Source: Streptomyces flaveolus (GTDB lineage: Bacteria; Actinomycetota; Actinomycetes; Streptomycetales; Streptomycetaceae). Taken from it: a stretch of DNA of 64,000 nt. The stretch spans positions 1 to 64,000 of the forward strand of contig NZ_BMRV01000013.1 of NCBI RefSeq assembly GCF_014648815.1, in the 5' to 3' direction. Under the pieces are notes generated by a model that saw only the letters and a list, made by a program, of their open reading frames with translations, was not told the origin of the DNA and searched no databases. Below, in pieces: positions 44,333-52,738 of this stretch (position 1 is the stretch's first letter; each line of letters begins with the position of its first letter). The translations under genes were made by a program, and so were the position numbers.

Positions 44333-44671
44333 CTCCCGCCTCCTCACCGCTCGGCATCAGGGGGCAGGCCAGACGCCAGCGGTCCAACTTCGATGGCAGA
44401 CGATCCAGGATCACGGTCAAAGGGCAGTGATCAACCCTGTGACGGCTGCTGGTAGTTGGCGGACGACCGGAGGAATCCCGCAGGTGACGAGTGTGTGACC
44501 GGACGTAGTTGGCGAGTTTGGTCGACCATAGTTGGCGAGCCCATCGCCGTTCCCGTCACTGAGGGTCAGAGGTCGGCTGACAGTGCCCGGCTGTGGGTTG
44601 GCAACCGGAGGCAGCCTGTTGGAGGCGCGTGGCCGCCGGGCGGTCCGCAGGAGGGCCCTGGGGGTGGTGCG

Positions 44672-45280
44672 TCAGTCCGAGGCGCCGCTGCGCCGGGCGT
44701 AGGAACGGGCGGCGCGGGTGCGGTCGCCGCAGCGTGTGGAGCACCAGTGGCGCCGGCCGTGGGTGCGCAGGAGGAACCGGTCGCAGGGGGCTGATCCACA
44801 CGCGGCGAGGATGTCGGCGTCGGGGCCGGTAAGCAGGTCGGCGGCGTCGGCGGCGAGGGTCGCCAGTGCGTGGTTGACGGCCTGGTCGGTGGGGTGGGCC
44901 TGGACGCGGCGCAGGCCCTGGGCCCCGTCCCAGGCGAGGAGAGGGGCGGTGGGCACGGCCGTGAGGGCCTCGTTCACCGCGCGCAGGGATTCCTCGGGCG
45001 GGGTGGTGGTGTCGACGCGGGCGGCGAGCAGGGCGCGGATGTGGGCGCGCAGCGTGCGCATCCGCTGTGCGCACACCTCGTACAGCTGCACGTCCGGGGT
45101 GGTCAGGCCGTGAGCGGCGAGCCAGCGCATGGCGGATTCCGGGGCGGCGAGCAGGTCGTAGCTCTGGCCGGCGGGCAGGGTGGCGGCGGTGTCGGCGAAG
45201 TCCAGGGAGCGGTACCGGTCGGCACCCGGCGCGGGGGGCAGAGCGGTCGGTGTCACGTCGATGGCCAGGGCGTCGTCCAT
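44672..45280 (-). CDS. ABATE-domain/CGNR zinc-finger regulator
   Basis: 202 residues from ATG 45280; ATG 45289 is an alternative. The N-terminal ABATE domain spans roughly residues 20-150 (SLDFADTAATLPAGQSYDLL, ALRAVNEAL-type helices). The C-terminal CGNR finger contains CGSAPCDRFLL and RRHWCSTRCGDRTRAA. Such proteins are predicted stress-response transcription regulators. The gene is divergent from the metallo-hydrolase, and the dyad at 45309-45336 lies between them. Confidence 0.85.
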   Translation of the reverse strand: MDDALAIDVTPTALPPAPGADRYRSLDFADTAATLPAGQSYDLLAAPESAMRWLAAHGLTTPDVQLYEVCAQRMRTLRAHIRALLAARVDTTTPPEESLRAVNEALTAVPTAPLLAWDGAQGLRRVQAHPTDQAVNHALATLAADAADLLTGPDADILAACGSAPCDRFLLRTHGRRHWCSTRCGDRTRAARSYARRSGASD

Positions 45281-45308
45281 ACCTCTCATGGTAGCGCTTG
45301 CATTTTTC

Positions 45309-45336
45309 CGTGATGCCTGCCTAGCCTGACATCACG
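45309..45336. promoter_or_regulatory. Inverted repeat in the ABATE/metallo-hydrolase divergent region
   Basis: CGTGATG (45309-45315) and CATCACG (45330-45336) are perfect 7-bp arms separated by 14 bp, two helical turns centre to centre. It lies 29 bp from the regulator's ATG and 38 bp from the hydrolase ATG. It is a probable operator for the ABATE protein. Confidence 0.6.
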
Positions 45337-45373
45337 CTAACCGCAGGTTTTTTTCGTGAGAAACGGAGACGTG

Positions 45374-46165
45374 ATGTCCCAGCTCAACGCCAGCCAGTTC
45401 CCGGTCCGCACGTTCGGCGGTCCGACCGCCCTGTTCGAGTACGGCGGCCTGCGCTTCCTGACCGACCCGACCTTCGACGGCCCCGGCGACTACGCCTCGC
45501 CCGGTGGCCCGACCCTGACCAAGACCGCCCCCTCCACCACTACCCCTGCCGACCTCGGCCCCATCGACGTGGTCCTGCTCTCCCACGACGAGCACGCCGA
45601 CAACCTCGACACCTCCGGCCGCGCCCTGCTCGCCGACGTCCCCCTCACCCTCACCACCCCCGCCGGCGGCGAGCGCCTCGGGGCGAAGGCCAAGGGCCTG
45701 GCCGACTGGGAGTCGATCGAGCTGGAGCGTCCGGGCGGCGGCACCATCACTGTGACCGGGGTCCCCGCCATCCACGGCCCCGGCGCGCGTGAGGAGATCG
45801 AGCCCCTCGCAGGCCAGGTCGTCGGCTTCGTCCTGACGGGCGAGGGACTGCCGACGGTCTACGTCAGCGGTGACAACGCCTCGCTCGACGCGGTCAGGGA
45901 GATCGCCGACCGCTTCGCCCCAATCGACACCGCCCTCCTGTTCGCCGGCGCCCCCCGCTTCCCCATGCTCTTCGACGGCAACCTGATCGTCCTGGACAGC
46001 GCCCAGGCGGCCGAGGCCACCCGGATTCTCGACGCCCGCCGTGTCGTCCCGGTCCACCACGACAGCTGGGCCCACTTCACCGAGGGCCGCGACGAGCTGG
46101 AGGCAGCCTTCGCCGCCGCGGGCCTGACCGACCGCCTGGACCAGGACTGGGCGCAGCGCGCCTGA
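45374..46165 (+). CDS. MBL-fold metallo-hydrolase (UlaG-like)
   Basis: 263 residues from ATG 45374, with GGAG 6 nt upstream. The metal site begins with HDEHADN (residues 71-77, after DVVLLS), the HxxxDN version of the MBL motif. Later ligands are in VPAIHGPG, VSGDNASLD and VPVHHDSW. UlaG-like enzymes hydrolyse lactones or phosphodiesters; the substrate here is unknown. The divergent ABATE gene likely regulates it, and the NTF2-like gene downstream may be co-transcribed. Confidence 0.85.
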   Translation: MSQLNASQFPVRTFGGPTALFEYGGLRFLTDPTFDGPGDYASPGGPTLTKTAPSTTTPADLGPIDVVLLSHDEHADNLDTSGRALLADVPLTLTTPAGGERLGAKAKGLADWESIELERPGGGTITVTGVPAIHGPGAREEIEPLAGQVVGFVLTGEGLPTVYVSGDNASLDAVREIADRFAPIDTALLFAGAPRFPMLFDGNLIVLDSAQAAEATRILDARRVVPVHHDSWAHFTEGRDELEAAFAAAGLTDRLDQDWAQRA

Positions 46166-46298
46166 GCCCGGACCGCAGCTCAGGAACCGAGACCTCGTGC
46201 CAGGGTCGGGGCTCCCCACACGCCGATCCCCGACCCTGGGAGCACCCCCGCGCGGCGTCCCCTGCGCCGTGCCAGAACGACACAGAAGGACCGATCAC

Positions 46299-46715
46299 AT
46301 GTCCACCAGCACCAACGCCGACCTCGTGCACCGCTTCTACCAGGCCCTTCAGCAGGGCGACTACGACACACTCACCGGCATGTTCCACCCGGACTTCGTC
46401 TTCTACCCCCAGATCGACAGCCCCCGGTCCGGCGCCGCAGGGTTCATCGACGCGGAGAAGAAGCACGTCGACGCCTTTTCCGGCATCCGCCTGAAGGTCC
46501 TCGACACCGTCGCCGAAGCCGACAAGGTCGGCGCCTACGTCGTGGTCGAAGGAGACCAGGGCGGCGACTACTACGGCATCCCCCCACGCGGAGCGCACGT
46601 ACGTTTTTCCATGTTCAACTTGTTCACGTTCAAGGACGGGAAGATCATCGAGAAGCGGGCCCACTACAACCTGGCCGACATCATGGACCAGCTCACGGCC
46701 GACTCCGCCGCCTGA
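46299..46715 (+). CDS. NTF2-like (SnoaL-type) protein
   Basis: 138 residues from ATG 46299, with AGAAGGA upstream. It has the cone-shaped NTF2 fold: VHRFYQALQQGDYDTLTGMF, HPDFVFYPQI, a helix (AEKKHVDAF), and long strands (VGAYVVVEGDQGGDY, VRFSMFNLFTFKDGKIIEKR). These proteins act as small isomerases or binding proteins. It is 133 bp downstream of the metallo-hydrolase on the same strand. Confidence 0.8.
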   Translation: MSTSTNADLVHRFYQALQQGDYDTLTGMFHPDFVFYPQIDSPRSGAAGFIDAEKKHVDAFSGIRLKVLDTVAEADKVGAYVVVEGDQGGDYYGIPPRGAHVRFSMFNLFTFKDGKIIEKRAHYNLADIMDQLTADSAA

Positions 46716-46883
46716 CGACACGGACTTCGACAGGGCCACCCTGCGCCCCCTCCACCGCCGCACACTGACGGCACCCGCCTGGAGCGAACCAAGCTGAGAC
46801 CAGGGGAAAATCCCTGGTCACAAAGTGCACCGACCACATCGCTCCACGCAGCACGCGCGGAACGTACAGCGGTCACTGACCGG

Positions 46884-47211
46884 CTATGCACAAATCCGGA
46901 TCGGGTCGATGGACGCCAGGGGTATGAAGGCCACGATCTCGATCGCCTTCGCCGTCGGCAGCGGCAGGTCCCGGAGCTCCTGATCGGTGACAGGGATGAC
47001 GTGGTCGCGGGAGACCTCGTAGCCCTTGCCGATCTCGGAGGAGACACCTTGCGGTTCTCCAGCTCGCACACCTTGCGGGTCCGCACGCGGGCCATGTCGG
47101 CAAGGTGCACGCGGTGGAAGCGGATCGAGTGGTCCTCGGTGGCACCGACCACGTGGATCGGCACGCTCCAGGCCGAAACGAGATGGCGCCGGACCAGACC
47201 CTGCGGGGCAT
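46884..47211 (-). pseudogene. Ku protein, N-terminal relic with frameshifts
   Basis: ATG 47211 starts MPRRVWSGAISF. After a frame change VPIHVVGATEDHSIRFHRVH and RVRTRKVCELENRKVS follow. After a second change come SEIGKGYEVSRDHVIPVTDQ and LPLPTAKAIEIVAFIPLASI with DPIRI. This is the first 105 or so residues of bacterial Ku, the end-binding protein of non-homologous end joining. The dimerisation core and C-terminus are missing. It is not functional. Confidence 0.8.
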
Positions 47212-47397
47212 GACGTACCTCCGTGACAGCCCCAAGCATCTCCAGCCTACGGACAGCGCCAGGATGCGCACCACGCTTCTTGACTTCGGCGTCGCCTGCG
47301 TCTGGAACGACGTTGCCTGTGCAAGCAATCCGCCGGAGGAAGGTCCCGCCGTCGCCGGTGGCGCGGCTGCGCCGCTTCCCGGCCGCGGGCGCGGCCT

Positions 47398-47772
47398 TTG
47401 GGCCTCCGTAAGGGGCGAGAGCTGGCTTCGGCAGCTTCTGGCCTGACGGACCGGGAGTTCCGCGTCCTCGTCTGGTGCTGGTTCGCCACGGAGACGAGCG
47501 AAGAGGCCATCATGCGTACGGGGGCTGATATCGCGACAGAACTAGGTATGAGCCCGGATGCTCTGTCGAGAGTGGTGAAGGTCCTCAAGCAAGCTCGGCT
47601 GCTGGTCGAGGCGGGCGGTCTCGGGCGGACCACCGTCTACCGGTGCACGCCCTACATCGCCTTCATCGGTACCGGCTTCGCCCACCGTGAAGCCGTGAAG
47701 GACTGGAACCCACCAGAGACCAGGGTGCGCGAGCCCCGTGACCGCCGGCGACGAAAGAAGGGCGAGGCCTGA
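47398..47772 (+). CDS. Winged-helix DNA-binding protein
   Basis: 124 residues from TTG 47398; the start is uncertain and the N-terminus may be cut. ASGLTDREFRVLVWCWFAT and ADIATELGMSPDALSRVVKV followed by LKQARLLVEAGGLGRTTVYR form a winged helix of the MarR/replication-initiator kind, and the tail is basic. An ATG overlapping its stop (TGATG) opens a second reading frame (MRIHDAEDVQYLLRNLPHP) that ends after 19 codons, close to a transposase scrap. It may be the first gene of a disrupted plasmid-type operon. Confidence 0.6.
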   Translation: MGLRKGRELASAASGLTDREFRVLVWCWFATETSEEAIMRTGADIATELGMSPDALSRVVKVLKQARLLVEAGGLGRTTVYRCTPYIAFIGTGFAHREAVKDWNPPETRVREPRDRRRRKKGEA

Positions 47773-47849
47773 TGAGGATCCACGACGCAGAAGACGTGCA
47801 GTACCTGCTCAGGAATCTCCCGCACCCGTAAGGAACTGCTCGAGGCTGG

Positions 47850-48110
47850 TTGGCTGGAGTGCCGTTCGTAGACCGTCCTCCACGGCCCGAACCGTTCCGG
47901 AAGATCACGCCACTGCACCCCGGTCCGAACCCTGTGCAGAATCCCGTCGATCACCTGCCGGTGATCCCGCCACCGGCCACAACGCCCGTTACTGACCGGC
48001 AGGAACGGCCGCAGCCGCTCCCACTCGGCATCACTCAAGTCACCCCGCCCCATGTCCAGAGCAACGACCCGGACGTGAAGCGGTCCCATGATCGACCGGA
48101 CAAGTCCTAA
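47850..48110 (-). mobile_element. IS5-type element, 5' end with transposase N-terminus
   Basis: The terminal sequence at 48087-48110 (reverse complement TAGGACTTGTCCGG...CGATCA) matches the end of the element at 62908. Inside, the minus strand codes for LSDAEWERLRPFLPVSNG, WRDHRQVIDGILHRVRTG and VQWRDLPERFGPWRTVYE, the start of the transposase. It is then cut off at about 47850. Only about a quarter of the element remains. Confidence 0.75.
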
Positions 48111-48628
48111 CCGGCCGGCTGCAGTTCCCAGTAGTGGGGCTCGATGGGGGCCTGCCGCACCACGAGCCGGGCGGTGACACCGGGATCGTCCACCAGCTTC
48201 CCGTACGAGCCGGACCGGTCGGCAGGCGTGTGCTCGATGTCGGCCCACACCACGCTGCCAGGTCCGGCGGAGCCGTAGGAGACGGTCCACTCGGCGTACT
48301 TGTCGTTGCAGTTGTTGACCGACACGGTGTGCTGCGATGTCACCATCAGACAGGTGCGAGGGTCCGAGCCCGGTGTGGAGACTTCCATGGTTCCGTTGGG
48401 GCGTTGCCGTACCTGCCAGTTCGCCGAGGTCGACGCGCCGTCCGTGCAGGCGCCAAGGGACACCACGCCGATGTTCGCGTGCGTCTTGGGCCACACCAGG
48501 CACTTGCCGTCCTGGAGAGCCGCGAAGCGGTAGACGCCGTCGACGAGCGGGGCGGCGTGGGCGGGTTGCGCGAGTGCCGCGGCGGCCGCGACGGCGGCGG
48601 CCAGTACGGACAGGAAGCGTGAACGCAT
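48107..48628 (-). CDS. Secreted ricin-type beta-trefoil-like protein
   Basis: 173 residues from ATG 48628, with AGGAG 8 nt upstream. The signal peptide (RFLSVLAAAVAAAAALAQPA) cleaves near AHA-AP. The mature protein has strands with Trp repeats (YRFAALQDGKCLVWPK, SANWQVRQRPNGTMEV, YAEWTVSYGS), Cys residues and a C-terminal HYWELQPAG, as in small carbohydrate-binding trefoils. It ends at the boundary of the IS5 scrap, and its stop overlaps the element terminus, so the C-terminus may have been altered. Confidence 0.75.
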   Translation of the reverse strand: MRSRFLSVLAAAVAAAAALAQPAHAAPLVDGVYRFAALQDGKCLVWPKTHANIGVVSLGACTDGASTSANWQVRQRPNGTMEVSTPGSDPRTCLMVTSQHTVSVNNCNDKYAEWTVSYGSAGPGSVVWADIEHTPADRSGSYGKLVDDPGVTARLVVRQAPIEPHYWELQPAG

Positions 48629-48854
48629 GGCGGGGACTCCTCGAACAGCCGTGGTCGAGAACCGATCGCACGGCACAGGCGTGGTCGGTGCACAATCCGC
48701 CGGAGACGACGGCGACTCCTATCCTGGAGGGCCGGTCCGCCCGGCAGCGGCCTGTGACGGTCGCCGTCACTCGCCTGGTTGAGCCGCGTCACCCGATGGT
48801 GGGTGTCAGGGCGTGGCCTCGCTGATCAGCTCGGGCTCGGGCTCGCGTACAGGC

Positions 48855-49030
48855 TCAGGCGCGGGCCGGCGCCTGCTCGGCCGGGGTCTTGCCGGCCGTG
48901 GCATCCTCCGTGCCGGTGTGCGCGGCGGGGATCAGCAGGGCACCGGCTGCGGAGGCCACGGCCACTCCGCAGCCGGTCAGCAGCCTGGTGCGGAAGCCGT
49001 CCTCGATCTCGAGGCTCGTGGTTGTCCACG
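48855..49030 (-). pseudogene. Possible membrane-peptide relic
   Basis: A minus-strand frame reads TTTSLEIEDGFRTRLLTGCG, then a hydrophobic stretch VAVASAAGALLIPA and an acidic tail, ending at a stop at 48855. No start codon or SD fits. It might be a small tail-anchored peptide or a gene remnant. The rest of 48629-49112 shows nothing further. Confidence 0.3.
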
Positions 49031-49112
49031 AGAAATGGCAGCAGCAGTGTGGCGGCCTGCCCTCGTGAGGGCGGGGGGCGTGGCGCTGACATGTGGGGAT
49101 CGGTCGGTCCCG

Positions 49113-50201
49113 TCAGCGAGCCGGTGGTGTGAGGGCAGTGCGGTCGAACGGGCCACCATGGGAGGCGGCGTACGCGACGGCGTCGTTGACGGCGTCGAGG
49201 CCGAACGGCCGGACCCGTTCGGCGGCGAGGTCCAGGGTGCCCGAGGCGAGGAGCCGGATGATGCCGACGTTCGCTGTACGCGGGTACATCCACTGGCCGC
49301 GCACGGTGATCGAGTTGCGCATGATCCATGGGTACGGGAGGGCGAGGTCGTCGCCACCGAGCATGCCGACGCCGCCCATGAGAACGACGCGGCCGTATTC
49401 ACGCACGGTCATGGCTGCCGTGCGCGCTGCCGAGCTGGGTGCGCTCGGCGGTAGCAGGTCGATCACCATGTCGATCGGGCCGTCGGCCGCCGCGGACATC
49501 GCCGCGCGGTCGCCGGCCTCGTCCCCGGTGAGCGGCACCGGACGCAGACGCGGACCGAACCGGTCGGCGAGCAGGTCGAGCGTGGCCCGGTTGCGGCCCG
49601 GGGCGACCACGCGGCCCGCCCCCATGGCGAGCGCGACCGCGACCGCACTGCTGCCGAGGTTGCCGGTGGCCCCGCTGACGAGCAGCGTCTCACCGGCTGC
49701 GAGCCCGCCGGCCAGCAGTCCGCCGTAAGGAATGACGTGCACGGCGAGAGCGGCCCAGCGGGCAGGGTCGTCCCCCGCCGCTGCGGGAAGCGGAAAGACG
49801 TTCTCCGTCGGAACCCGCATGAGCTCGGCGAACGACCCGTCGTGCAGGTGTCGGGCGAGGCGCGCGCCGCCCTCGCCGCGGGAGCTCCAGCCCTGAAGCG
49901 TGATGTCGGGCGTCAGGGCGTCGTCCCGCGAGCGCACCGTCGAGTCGCACCACACCAGGTCGCCGGGGCGCAGCCGGGTGGCGTCCGGGCCCACGTGGAC
50001 GACCCGTCCCACGCCGCCGATCCCGGGCACGACGGGAGGGACCAGGGGGTAGTTCCGCTCGCCGCTGAAGACCTCAGCCGCGTACGGGGCCACACAGGCG
50101 GCAAGGACCTGGACCACCACCTCACCGCCGCCGGCCTCGGGATCGGGAACCTCCCGCACCGTGAGCGGGGCACCGAACTGCGTCAGAACTGCTGCTCGCA
50201 C
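49113..50201 (-). CDS. Medium-chain dehydrogenase/quinone-oxidoreductase-type enzyme
   Basis: 362 residues from GTG 50201, with GGAGG 8 nt upstream. It has an MDR fold: N-terminal GroES-like domain (VVVQVLAACVAPYAAEVFSG, GIGGVGRVVHVGPDATRLRP) and Rossmann domain with LLVSGATGNLGSSAVAVALA. The structural- and catalytic-zinc Cys clusters of alcohol dehydrogenases are absent, so a zinc-free NADPH quinone or enone reductase is likely. It is divergent from the LysR gene, which probably controls it. Confidence 0.85.
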   Translation of the reverse strand: MRAAVLTQFGAPLTVREVPDPEAGGGEVVVQVLAACVAPYAAEVFSGERNYPLVPPVVPGIGGVGRVVHVGPDATRLRPGDLVWCDSTVRSRDDALTPDITLQGWSSRGEGGARLARHLHDGSFAELMRVPTENVFPLPAAAGDDPARWAALAVHVIPYGGLLAGGLAAGETLLVSGATGNLGSSAVAVALAMGAGRVVAPGRNRATLDLLADRFGPRLRPVPLTGDEAGDRAAMSAAADGPIDMVIDLLPPSAPSSAARTAAMTVREYGRVVLMGGVGMLGGDDLALPYPWIMRNSITVRGQWMYPRTANVGIIRLLASGTLDLAAERVRPFGLDAVNDAVAYAASHGGPFDRTALTPPAR

Positions 50202-50303
50202 CTGATGACCTCCGTGTTCGTCCTTGTTCGTCGGGATCGACACTAGGAACCCCGGCGGCATGCGGGAAGCGACGATCAGGCATCTGTGGTATGCGTGCAC
50301 CGC

Positions 50304-51197
50304 ATGGACATCTCCAGCACAGCCCTGCGGGTCCTGCGGCAGATCGCCGAGTCCGGCAGCTTCACCGCAGCAGCCACCCGGCTCGGTTACACCCAGTCGG
50401 CGGTCTCGCGCCAGGCCGCCTCCCTCGAACGAAGCGCGGGCACCGCCCTGTTCGAACGCCGCCCCGACGGGGTACGGCTCACCCCGGCGGGACTGGCTCT
50501 GCTGCGTCACGCCCGCACGATCCTGGACTGCCTGACCGCGGCCGAACGCGACCTCACCGGGACCGTCCCGCGTACCGAACTGGTGCGGCTCGGGCTGTTC
50601 CTGAGCGCGGGCGCGGCCATCCTGCCCCTCGCACTCACCCGCCTCGCGGCGACCGACCCGCAGATCACGGTCACGACGACCGAGGGCACCACGCCCTCCC
50701 TGGTCCGGGCACTGCGCGCGGGCTCGATCGACCTCGCCGTACTGACGTCCCGCCCGCCCCACCGGCCTTTGGACGGTGAGTCGCCGCGCCTGCACGTCGA
50801 GACCGTTGCGGACACCGAACTGGTCGTGGCGGTGCCTTCGACCGGAGCGTTCGCCGGCCGCACCGCGGTGCACGTCGACGAACTGGTCGACGCCCCGTGG
50901 ATTGCCGCCCCGGCGTCGAACGCCGAGCCACTGCTCGGCGTCTGGCCTGGCCTGCCCGGACGGCCGGACATCGTCCACTGCGCGCGCGACTGGCTGACGA
51001 AGCTTCAGCTGGTCGCCGGTGGCTTCGGGGTGACAACGGTGCCCTGGCGGCTCTCGCCGGTGCTGCCGCCCGGGGTGAGCCTGCTGCACGTCGAAGGCGC
51101 ACCCCCCGAGATCCGCCGGGTTCTCGTGGCGCGGCTCCCTGGCCGCCCCACCCCGGCGGTCACCGCCGTCACCCGAGCGATTGCCTCGACCACGTGA
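50304..51197 (+). CDS. LysR-family transcriptional regulator
   Basis: 297 residues from ATG 50304. The winged HTH is typical (LRVLRQIAESGSFTAAATRL, GYTQSAVSRQAASLERSAGT). The substrate-binding domain follows (LVRLGLFLSAGAAILPLAL, IDLAVLTSRPP). LysR regulators usually control the divergent gene, here the MDR oxidoreductase across a 102-bp intergenic region. Confidence 0.9.
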   Translation: MDISSTALRVLRQIAESGSFTAAATRLGYTQSAVSRQAASLERSAGTALFERRPDGVRLTPAGLALLRHARTILDCLTAAERDLTGTVPRTELVRLGLFLSAGAAILPLALTRLAATDPQITVTTTEGTTPSLVRALRAGSIDLAVLTSRPPHRPLDGESPRLHVETVADTELVVAVPSTGAFAGRTAVHVDELVDAPWIAAPASNAEPLLGVWPGLPGRPDIVHCARDWLTKLQLVAGGFGVTTVPWRLSPVLPPGVSLLHVEGAPPEIRRVLVARLPGRPTPAVTAVTRAIASTT

Positions 51198-51200
51198 TAC

Positions 51201-51611
51201 GTGCCGTCGGCCGTCAGAGCCGGTGCCGTAGACGTAGGTCAGAGCGTCACTGTCGAGGTGAGATGCGACGCGCCCTGGACGGAGGGCGAGGAGCGGTACC
51301 ACCCGGCAGAGATCGTTCTGCAGAGCGACTTCGTCAACGGGCGGGTCCGCCTGGTCGTGTCCCCCGCGGATCTGGACGAGTGGGAGCGCTGCCTCGACGC
51401 CCTGGAGGCTGAGGAGGGAGCCGTGTGGCCGGCCGGTGACCGCAGCGCCTGGATGGACATCGTTCCCGACGACCCGTTCGAGGTGACTGTCCACGATTCA
51501 CCGTCCACACAGATCGCATCGGTGGCGCCGGCGCGCGACACCACGTCGCCCGCGTCTCCTGCCGGTCCCGCACGAGCTGGGAGTCGTTCACGCCGCCTAC
51601 CTTTTATATGA
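51201..51611 (+). CDS. DUF5959-like protein, ends possibly altered
   Basis: 136 residues from GTG 51201, only 3 bp after the LysR stop. The core (VTVEVRCDAPWTEGEERYHP, VLQSDFVNGRVRLVVSPADL, DEWERCLDALEAEEG) matches small streptomycete DUF5959 proteins, but the usual N-terminal IRLVDAEGN-type strand is missing. The last 30 residues are low in complexity, suggesting truncation at both ends. It may be a pseudogene. The 306 bp to 51917 hold no gene. Confidence 0.55.
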   Translation: MPSAVRAGAVDVGQSVTVEVRCDAPWTEGEERYHPAEIVLQSDFVNGRVRLVVSPADLDEWERCLDALEAEEGAVWPAGDRSAWMDIVPDDPFEVTVHDSPSTQIASVAPARDTTSPASPAGPARAGSRSRRLPFI

Positions 51612-51917
51612 CTTAGGTCCTTCGTTCGGGCGAGTGAGAGTGTCACTGACAGCTACCAGGGCATGCCATTTGCGTGCGCTAGGTGACGACCGTTCCCTTG
51701 ATCCGTTCAGTCGGCTCCCTTCCTCCTTCTGCTCCCCGGCCCGCTCAACGCGGCCTGGTCCGGCATGCCTGCAGACAAGAGTGGCTTTCCGCCAGGTCTG
51801 TTGACCCGTCGCGAGCCTCGCCGGCTATCGGAAGCGAGGTGACGGATCAGAGCTCCATCAGGTCGTCACTGCCCCAGCTGCACTCATCGAGAACCCGACA
51901 GCACAAGGAGATCTGTC

Positions 51918-52421
51918 ATGACCGAGGCTCACGCCACCGAGGCCCCCGAAGCACCAGCCCCGCAGGACCCCTCCCTCCACATCCCCACCGACCGCAACGT
52001 GTGGATCGACCACCTGGCCAGCTCGCTGCATCTCAACAGTGAGGGCTTCCACGGCGCGGAGAACGGCCACACCCATCTCTTCCACGACCGGGACAACGCG
52101 AACACGCTCGGCGAGCAGTGGCGCTTCAAGGCCCACTGGGACGGTACGTACACCATCACCAACGCCGACTCCGGCCGCGAACTGACCACCGGCGCCTCCG
52201 GCCTGAGCTACAAGAAGGTCGTTCTCTCCGGCTCCCTCTTCCCCACCGGCCAGAAGTGGCGTGTCCAGCCATCGGGCCTGTACGGCAGCTTCAGCCTGCA
52301 CCCGGCCGAAGACCTCACCGTCGCCGTCTCCCCGCTCAACAACACCGACCTGCACCTGTACCTGCTGCCTTTCCAGCAGTACCTGACGCAGTACTTCAAG
52401 GTGGTGGAACGGAACACCTGA
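51918..52421 (+). CDS. Beta-trefoil-like hypothetical protein
   Basis: 167 residues from ATG 51918, with AAGGAGAT upstream. The Glu/Pro/Ala-rich N-terminus lacks a signal peptide. Three repeats with Trp and Gly (NVWIDHLASSLHLNSEGF, EQWRFKAHWDGTYTITNADS, QKWRVQPSGLYGSFSLHP) suggest a trefoil or lipocalin-like fold. It is soluble and intracellular as written. Function unknown. Confidence 0.7.
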   Translation: MTEAHATEAPEAPAPQDPSLHIPTDRNVWIDHLASSLHLNSEGFHGAENGHTHLFHDRDNANTLGEQWRFKAHWDGTYTITNADSGRELTTGASGLSYKKVVLSGSLFPTGQKWRVQPSGLYGSFSLHPAEDLTVAVSPLNNTDLHLYLLPFQQYLTQYFKVVERNT

Positions 52422-52590
52422 CTCGGCCCTGAACGGCCGACCGCACCGGACCCGCACCGGTGTGGCCGGCCCCAGCCAGTCCCCCCCCCGAGGTGCGGGC
52501 GACTGCCCTGCGGTGCGGAGCAGGGCGACGGCCGCCGCTGACAACCCACGGGCGGTCCCGGTGAACCCCACTGGCACCGCCGCCACCGCA

Positions 52591-52634
52591 CCATGCGGCA
52601 CGCTTTCTATGGCAGCGGACGGCGTGCCGCACGG
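52591..52634. terminator. Hairpin copied from the LTD-gene terminator
   Basis: Arms 52591-52603 and 52622-52634 pair over 12 of 13 positions (TGCGGCACGC core). Upstream (52520-52590) the flank GACAACC...GGTGAACCC...GGCACC matches the flank of the hairpin at 20758-20801. A few codons ending in a TGA at about 52541 resemble the end of an LTD gene whose body has been lost. Confidence 0.6.
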
Positions 52635-52738
52635 CCGCGTAATGGTTTCCTTCCTCAGCGACTCCGCATAGCGGGCCTCAAGGACGACATGGCAGATCCC
52701 TCAGGACCTAGTGGTGAACCGAGGGCCCCGTGCGGGTT

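Larger units (their letters stand above)
43724..44419. mobile_element. 696-bp cassette bounded by 39-bp inverted repeats
   Basis: The left end (43724-43762) reads TGACAGCGAACCTGGACC... and the reverse complement of the right end (44381-44419) reads TGACCGTGATCCTGGATC.... The 39-bp ends agree at all but six positions and both finish inward in AAGTTGGACC. A further AGTTGGACC copy lies at 43785-43793. Such ends with repeated inner boxes look like those of IS21- or IS481-type elements. Instead of a transposase the interior carries the monooxygenase-like gene at 43928-44332. No target duplication is seen. Confidence 0.6.

Noticed and set aside
49113-51494. Extension of the oxidoreductase frame by 430 residues upstream of GTG 50201
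   Set aside because: It runs antisense through the whole LysR gene; the SD and similarity start both favour GTG 50201.
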